From: JBOGFI01 sp050743365
Lineage (GTDB): Bacteria > Actinomycetota > Acidimicrobiia > IMCC26256 > JACDBD01
Length of the DNA: 17,154 nucleotides
Direction of reading: 5' to 3'
NCBI GenBank assembly: GCA_050743365.1
Contig: JBOGFI010000249.1
Coordinates: 1 to 17,154 of the forward strand
Under the pieces are notes generated by a model. That model saw nothing but the letters and a program-made list of their open reading frames with translations, did no database searches and was not told where the DNA came from. Shown one piece after another: positions 12,950 to 17,154 of this stretch (its first letter is position 1; the number at the start of each line of letters is the position of its first letter). A program made the position numbers and the translations under genes.

Positions 12950-14185
12950 ATGGACCAAAGCGAGTCCCATCCACCGCCCGACGAGGGCCTCGGCGACGAA
13001 CCCGCCTCGGAGCAACCCGCGCCGCGCGCCGGCGAGCGTGAGCCGATGCCGGGCTGGGTGCCTCGGGCGATCATCCTCTTCTTCCTCGGTGTGGCTGCCC
13101 TCTTCACCGGGTACGCGCTCCTCCGCCAGCTTCGCAGCCTGCTGCTCATCCTGGTGGTCTCGCTCTTCCTCGCCTTCGCGCTGGAGCCCGCCGTCAACTA
13201 CCTCGCCCGCCGGGGCTGGCGGCGCGGGTCTGCCACCGGGTTGGTGTTCCTCGGGCTGGTGGTGGTCATCGCCGGGTTCGTGACCGCGATGAGCGTGCTC
13301 GTGGTCGACCAGGTGTCGAACTTCGCCGACGACGCCGAGAGCTACGGCCGCCAGATCGAGGACTTCGCCAAGGACAACTTCGGCGCCGAGATCGACGTCG
13401 ACGAGACGGTCGACGACCTGACCGCCGAAGACGGGCCTCTGCGCGAGTTCGCGGCCAACAACGCCGCTGACATCGCCGCCGCCGTCCTCGGCGGCGTGTT
13501 CCAGGCGTTCACGGTCGCCCTCTTCACCTTCTACCTGGTCGCCGACGGACCGCGGCTGCGACGCACGATCTGCTCCGCCCTTCGGCCCGAGCGTCAGCGG
13601 GAGGTCCTGCGCGCCTGGGAGCTGGCCATCGACAAGACCGGCGGCTACATCTACTCCCGGGCCCTGCTCGCCGGCCTCTCCTCCCTCGTCACCTGGCTCG
13701 CGCTCACGATCATCGGGGTCCCGTACGCGTTCGCGCTCGCCCTCTGGGTCGGGATCATCTCGCAGTTCGTCCCGGTGGTCGGGACCTACATCGCCGGCGC
13801 GCTCCCGGTGATCATCGCCGCCCTGAACGAACCGGTCGACGTGATCTGGGTCCTGGCGTTCATCATCGTGTACCAGCAGGTCGAGAACTACTTCTTCGCA
13901 CCTCGCATCACCGCCCAGACGATGGAGCTGCACCCGGCGGTTGCGTTCGGCACCGTCATCGCGGGCGCCGCCATCGTCGGGCCGATCGGCGCGGTGCTGG
14001 CCCTGCCCGCCACGGCCGTCGGCCAGGCGTTCGTCTCGACCTACATCCAGCGCCACGACGTCGTGGAATCGACGCTCACGAAGGAGCCGAAGGGCAAGCG
14101 ACGCCGACTGCTGCGGACGGTCCGCGCCTGGCGCGCCAACCGCCTCGCCGGCCGTACCGGCGCCGACGCCCCCGAGACGTCGTAA
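12950..14185 (+). CDS. AI-2E family transporter (multi-pass membrane permease)
   Basis: The 411-aa product has an acidic, proline-rich N-terminal tail of about 35 residues. Hydrophobic segments follow near 38-57, 62-78 and 96-119. Then comes a soluble acidic section (about 120-180), and further membrane segments contain LFTFYLVADGPRLR, SQFVPVVGTYIAGALPVIIAA and ENYFFAPRITAQTMELHPAVAF, the family's conserved C-terminal core. The end is basic and cytoplasmic. The family was named for AI-2 export, but many members carry other small solutes or cations, so the substrate is unknown. I chose ATG 12950 for its GAGG site. The frame's further extension upstream runs through the leuB leader and leuB and is a shadow. 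Confidence 0.9.
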   Translation: MDQSESHPPPDEGLGDEPASEQPAPRAGEREPMPGWVPRAIILFFLGVAALFTGYALLRQLRSLLLILVVSLFLAFALEPAVNYLARRGWRRGSATGLVFLGLVVVIAGFVTAMSVLVVDQVSNFADDAESYGRQIEDFAKDNFGAEIDVDETVDDLTAEDGPLREFAANNAADIAAAVLGGVFQAFTVALFTFYLVADGPRLRRTICSALRPERQREVLRAWELAIDKTGGYIYSRALLAGLSSLVTWLALTIIGVPYAFALALWVGIISQFVPVVGTYIAGALPVIIAALNEPVDVIWVLAFIIVYQQVENYFFAPRITAQTMELHPAVAFGTVIAGAAIVGPIGAVLALPATAVGQAFVSTYIQRHDVVESTLTKEPKGKRRRLLRTVRAWRANRLAGRTGADAPETS

Positions 14186-14258
14186 CGGCCGCGCTCGATC
14201 CGGCCACGGTCGGCGCTAGCGTGCCCGCATCAGCCGCCCGACCAAGATCCTGATCGGA

Positions 14259-14915
14259 GTGGTCGGCGCCGTCGTCGTGCTCGCGGTCGGCCTGTTCGTC
14301 GTGTACAAGGTCTTCCTCGAGAGCGATCCCGAGCCGCGCGCGAAGATCAAGGAGACCAAGGTCACCGAAGGCGGCGCTCTCGACGGCACGTACACGGTCG
14401 CACCCGGCGACCCCAACTCGTTCGTCGGCTCCCGGGTGACGGAGCAGTTCGTCGCCGCCGTCGTCGAGAGCACGGCCACCGGCCGCACCAGCGACGTCAA
14501 CGGCTCGTTCACGATCAGCGGCACCAACGTCGACGACGTGTCCGTCACCGCCAACCTGCAGACGCTGACATCGGATCGCAGCCAGCGCGACGACGCCATC
14601 AAGGGACGCGGGCTCGAGTCGGACATGTTCCCGGAGGCGACGTTCGTGCTCACCAAGCCGATCGAGCTGCGCCGCCAGCCCGAGCTCGGTCAGACGGTCA
14701 GGGCGACCGCGACCGGCGACTTCACGCTTCACGGGGTGACCCGGAGAGTGAAGATCCCGCTCGAGGGGCGCTGGGACGGCACCGCGGTTCAAGTGGTCGG
14801 CAACCTGCACGTCGTGTTCGCCGACTACGGCATCGAGCCGCCCGGCTCACCGCTCCTCGCCAGCATCGACGACGAGGGCGAGATGGAGTTGCAGCTCTTC
14901 TTCACGAAGGGGTAG
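14259..14915 (+). CDS. YceI-family extracytoplasmic protein with N-terminal membrane anchor
   Basis: YceI proteins are small beta-barrel, lipid- or isoprenoid-binding proteins outside the cytoplasm. The GTG-started 218-aa product has one hydrophobic segment (residues 2-17) and a linker. The YceI domain then begins at DGTYTVAPGDPNSFVGSRVTE. It contains GSFTISGT, TLTSDRSQRDDAIKGRGLESDMFPEATF and DFTLHGVTRRVKIPLEG, and it ends LASIDDEGEMELQLFF. GTG 14259 has no ribosome binding site. Ten in-frame codons upstream would give a basic start (SRPTKILIGVV) fitting the membrane anchor, but the codon there (14229) is ATC. The start is uncertain; the family call is firm. Confidence 0.9.
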   Translation: MVGAVVVLAVGLFVVYKVFLESDPEPRAKIKETKVTEGGALDGTYTVAPGDPNSFVGSRVTEQFVAAVVESTATGRTSDVNGSFTISGTNVDDVSVTANLQTLTSDRSQRDDAIKGRGLESDMFPEATFVLTKPIELRRQPELGQTVRATATGDFTLHGVTRRVKIPLEGRWDGTAVQVVGNLHVVFADYGIEPPGSPLLASIDDEGEMELQLFFTKG

Positions 14916-14940
14916 GCGCTCCCCGCGGGGCAACTACCCT
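14909..14940. repeat. Nested palindrome between yceI and greA
   Basis: The perfect 10-bp palindrome CCCCGCGGGG (14921-14930) is flanked by GGGTAG (14910-14915) and CTACCC (14934-14939). The outer right arm overlaps TACCCT (14935-14940), a TANNNT hexamer 9 nt before the greA GTG. It may be a weak terminator for yceI or an operator over a greA promoter. Confidence 0.45.
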
Positions 14941-14949
14941 CGGTCCCCC

Positions 14950-15420
14950 GTGGAACCGGCCCATCTCTCCCCCGACGCCCACCAGCGGCTCCACGAGGAG
15001 CTCGAGCGGCGGTCGGGCACCCGCCGCAAGGAGATCTCGGCGTGGCTGGAGCGCGCCCGCGAGCATGGAGACATCCGCGAGAACGCCGACTACGACGCGG
15101 CCAAGAACGAGCAGGGGCACAACGAGTCCCGGATCCGCCAACTCCAGGCGATGCTGAAGAGCGCGGTGGTGGTGGAGGGGACGGCCGGTGACGTCGTCGC
15201 CGCCGGCACGATCGTCGAGGTGCGCATCGAGGGCGACGCCGACACCACGTCGTACCTGGTCGGCTCGATCGAGGAGCGCCACGACGCCTACGACGTGCTG
15301 TCGACCGGGTCGCCGCTGGGCAAGGCCCTCCTCGGCCACGGCCCCGGCGAGGTCGTCAGCTACGAGGGCCCCCGCCGCAGCTTCCAGGTCGAGGTGGTGA
15401 GCGTCCGCCCCGCCAGCTGA
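14950..15420 (+). CDS. greA: Transcription elongation factor GreA
   Basis: GreA binds the RNA polymerase secondary channel and stimulates cleavage of backtracked RNA. The 156-aa product has the normal two parts. The first is an N-terminal coiled coil (about 10-75) with the tip motif GDIRENADYDAAKNEQ, whose acidic Asp and Glu position the metal. The second is a C-terminal FKBP-like domain (about 78-154) with SYLVGSIEE, SPLGKALLGHGPGEVV and FQVEVVSV. The start is GTG 14950, with no Shine-Dalgarno but a TACCCT hexamer 9 nt upstream. It follows yceI on the same strand and converges on hyuB. The gap 15421-15467 has only a 19-nt pyrimidine tract. Confidence 0.93.
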   Translation: MEPAHLSPDAHQRLHEELERRSGTRRKEISAWLERAREHGDIRENADYDAAKNEQGHNESRIRQLQAMLKSAVVVEGTAGDVVAAGTIVEVRIEGDADTTSYLVGSIEERHDAYDVLSTGSPLGKALLGHGPGEVVSYEGPRRSFQVEVVSVRPAS

Positions 15421-15467
15421 CGCACCCCCTCCCCTCCCCCCTTGATTCTTGCGTCGCAGGGGCCGGA

Positions 15468-17036
15468 CTATCCGCTGTCAGCGACGCCAGAACCCAACCG
15501 GCCGTAGCCCCCGCCGCCCGGCGTCAGCATCCGGAGCACGTCACCGCGGCGGAGGTGGACCGTGACCTTGTCGCGGAGGCGCTCGGCCCGGGTCTCGTCG
15601 CCGCCGGGCAGCAGCCAGTTCTCGCCCCGCGCCCCCGCCTCTCCCCCCGCGAGACCCCACGGCCGGCTGGTGCGGCGCTCGGTCACGAGCGACACGGCGG
15701 CGTCCTCGAGCAGCTCGAGCTCGCGCTCGATGCCGTCGCCGCCCGGGTGCCGGCCGGCGCCGCCGCTCCCCCGCCGGAGCGCGTAGCAGCGCACCCGCAT
15801 CGGCAGCGCCCGCTCGATCGCCTCGACCGGCGTGTCCCGGGTGTTGGTCATCGCGGTGTGCACGCCACTCATCCCGGCGCGCCCGGGCCGACCGCCCTGC
15901 CCCCCGCCGACGGTCTCGTAGTAGACCCAGCCCTCCCCGCCGACCAGCACGTTGTTCATCGTCCCCTGGCCGGCGGCACCGACACGGTCCGGCGCCGCGG
16001 CCGCGAGCGCGCCCAGGCACACGTCGGCGACGCGCTGGCTCACCTCCACGTTGCCGGCGCCGACCGCGACCGGAGGACGGGCGGCCACGACGGTGCCGGG
16101 CGGGGCGACCACGCGCACCGGTCGCATGGCGCCGCCGTTGGCCGGGATGGTCGGGTCGGTGGCCGACCGCACCGCGAACGCCACCGCGCTCACCGTGACC
16201 GTCTCGACCGCGTTGACGTTACCGGGCCGCTGCTGGTCGGTGCCGCCGAAGTCGAAGGTGGCGGTGTCGCCGGCGATCGTCAGCGCCACCCGGATGCGGG
16301 CGGGGGACTGCTGCTCCGGCCGCGGACCGGCGGAGTCGAGCACGTCGTCGCAGTGCCACTCGCCGTCGGGCAACGCCGCGAGCGCGGCGCGCATCCGTCG
16401 CTCGCCGTAGTCGACGATCTCGCCGAACGCGCCGGGCGAACCGAGCGCGTCGACGACCTCGGCCAGCCGCTCGACGCCGAGCCGGTTGGCGCCGCGCTGG
16501 GCGTCGAGATCGCCCCGGCGCTCGTCGGGCGTGCGCGACGACGCCACTACGAGCTCCTCGACCTCGCGCGTGAGCCTCACCGGCGGGATACGCAGCCCTT
16601 CCTGCTGCACCTCGAGCGCATCGGGCGGCATCGACCCCGGAGCCATGCCGCCGAGGTCGGCGTGATGGGCCCGGTTGGCTGCCCACCCCACGAGCTCGTC
16701 ACCGACGATGCAGGGCGCGACGACGGTGACATCGTTGAGATGCGTCCCACCCGCGAACGGGTCGTTGAGGACGATCTGCTCGCCGGGACGGAGCGTGGCG
16801 GCGTCGGCGACCTCGATGGCCGCCTGCACGGACGCCGGCATCGACCCGAGGTGGACCGGGATGTGCTCGGCCTGCACGAGCAGCTCCCCGCCGGCCGTGA
16901 AGAGCGCCGCCGAGCAGTCCGCCCGCTCCTTGATGTTGGGGCTGTAGGCGGCGCGCCGCAGCACCGCCCCCATCTCCTCCGCGATCCCGTTCAGCCGCGA
17001 GATCAGGACCTGGAGCGAGGCCGGGTCGAGGCTCAC
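15468..17036 (-). CDS. hyuB: Hydantoinase B / 5-oxoprolinase subunit B
   Basis: HyuB pairs with HyuA to hydrolyse hydantoins, 5-oxoproline or related cyclic amides with ATP. The 522-aa product is normal for a free-standing B subunit. It has RLNGIAEEMGAVLRRAAYSPNIKER near the start, NDPFAGGTHLNDVTVVAP, RAHHADLGGMAPGSMP, FDFGGTDQQRPGNVNAV and a C-terminal TPGGGGYG. GTG 17036 overlaps the hyuA stop as GTGA and has GGAGG 8 nt upstream; GTG 17039 is equally possible. The true substrate is not predictable. It ends the minus-strand hyuAB unit that enters from the right edge. Confidence 0.93.
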   Translation of the reverse strand: MSLDPASLQVLISRLNGIAEEMGAVLRRAAYSPNIKERADCSAALFTAGGELLVQAEHIPVHLGSMPASVQAAIEVADAATLRPGEQIVLNDPFAGGTHLNDVTVVAPCIVGDELVGWAANRAHHADLGGMAPGSMPPDALEVQQEGLRIPPVRLTREVEELVVASSRTPDERRGDLDAQRGANRLGVERLAEVVDALGSPGAFGEIVDYGERRMRAALAALPDGEWHCDDVLDSAGPRPEQQSPARIRVALTIAGDTATFDFGGTDQQRPGNVNAVETVTVSAVAFAVRSATDPTIPANGGAMRPVRVVAPPGTVVAARPPVAVGAGNVEVSQRVADVCLGALAAAAPDRVGAAGQGTMNNVLVGGEGWVYYETVGGGQGGRPGRAGMSGVHTAMTNTRDTPVEAIERALPMRVRCYALRRGSGGAGRHPGGDGIERELELLEDAAVSLVTERRTSRPWGLAGGEAGARGENWLLPGGDETRAERLRDKVTVHLRRGDVLRMLTPGGGGYGRLGSGVADSG

Positions 17037-17154
17037 CACGGTGTCCTCCGAAGGAGCCAGGCGCCGCCGGCGCCGGGCTCGGCCGTCCACCCGGCGGGCA
17101 CCCACACGGTGCAGTCGGCCTCCGCCACGACCTCGGGGCCGCGCACCCTCGGCC
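17033..17154 (-). CDS. hyuA: Hydantoinase A / 5-oxoprolinase subunit A, C-terminal fragment
   Basis: Only the last 39 or so residues are in the window, the rest lying beyond the right edge. They read PRVRGPEVVAEADCTVWVPAGW and on to a LLRRTPW end, which matches the usual C-terminus of HyuA (a GPxVVxExDxTVWVPxGW pattern). The stop TGA (17035-17033) overlaps the hyuB start, the standard hyuA-hyuB arrangement. Assignment rests on this short tail plus the hyuB neighbour. Confidence 0.8.
   Translation of the reverse strand, partial: PRVRGPEVVAEADCTVWVPAGWTAEPGAGGAWLLRRTPW

Noticed and set aside
12908..14056. A 382-codon minus-strand frame opposite the transporter
   Set aside because: The frame is very rich in Asp, Gly, Arg and His. 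The plus strand encodes clear membrane segments and family motifs.
15425..15443. 19-nt pyrimidine tract as terminator between greA and hyuB
   Set aside because: No adjacent hairpin forms. A 7-bp repeat (15451-15457 with 15481-15487) has a long loop and extends into hyuB.
1..17154. CRISPR, insertion sequence, phage or toxin-antitoxin island
   Set aside because: No repeat-spacer pattern, transposase or terminal repeats were seen, and all large genes are housekeeping types with uniform composition.

Overview
This 17.2 kb window is GC-rich, densely coded chromosomal DNA from an actinobacterium. Evidence: many GTG starts, 4-nt ATGA/GTGA gene overlaps, a CofC enzyme of the F420 pathway, a separate lysine/arginine/alanine-rich HU tail, and a gene neighbourhood recalling the gpsA - cofC(fbiD) - hup - tRNA-Glu/Gln - gltX - leuB region of Mycobacterium and Streptomyces. 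The class Acidimicrobiia is my best guess, from overall resemblance only. I see no mobile element, CRISPR array, phage gene or clear foreign island.

Layout. Positions 1-2513 (minus strand): plsC, gpsA and an edge-truncated glycosidase-like gene in one tightly packed unit (phospholipid precursor synthesis). Positions 2580-2608: a perfect inverted repeat in the divergent promoter region. Positions 2623-5110 (plus): a four-gene unit of metallophosphoesterase, small alpha/beta-barrel protein, cofC and a PIG-L/LmbE deacetylase, closed by a strong hairpin. Positions 5180-5757 (minus): a 90-aa HU protein followed by a separate 80-aa lysine/arginine/alanine tail protein. Positions 5909-6136 (plus): a small unknown protein. 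Positions 6253-8547 (minus): gltX, a YdcF-like membrane protein, tRNA-Gln and tRNA-Glu, with the ydcF stop codon lying inside tRNA-Gln. Positions 8635-12911 (minus): an isoleucine/leucine operon of leuB, ilvE, cimA and an unknown gene. It is preceded by a short leader ORF (MDRTVTVIVIS), a hairpin and a textbook intrinsic terminator. Positions 12950-15420 (plus): an AI-2E-family transporter, a YceI-family protein and a GreA-type factor. Positions 15468-17154 (minus): hyuB and the 3' end of hyuA.

How it fits together. CimA plus LeuB (with LeuCD encoded elsewhere) and IlvE form the threonine-independent citramalate route to isoleucine. The Val/Ile-rich leader peptide and terminator suggest that this operon is controlled by ribosome-mediated attenuation. 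GltX sits with both tRNA-Glu and tRNA-Gln, as expected if one GluRS charges both and an amidotransferase elsewhere makes Gln-tRNA. The two most notable findings are the apparent branched-chain attenuator and the split of the actinobacterial HU-plus-tail protein into two tandem genes.
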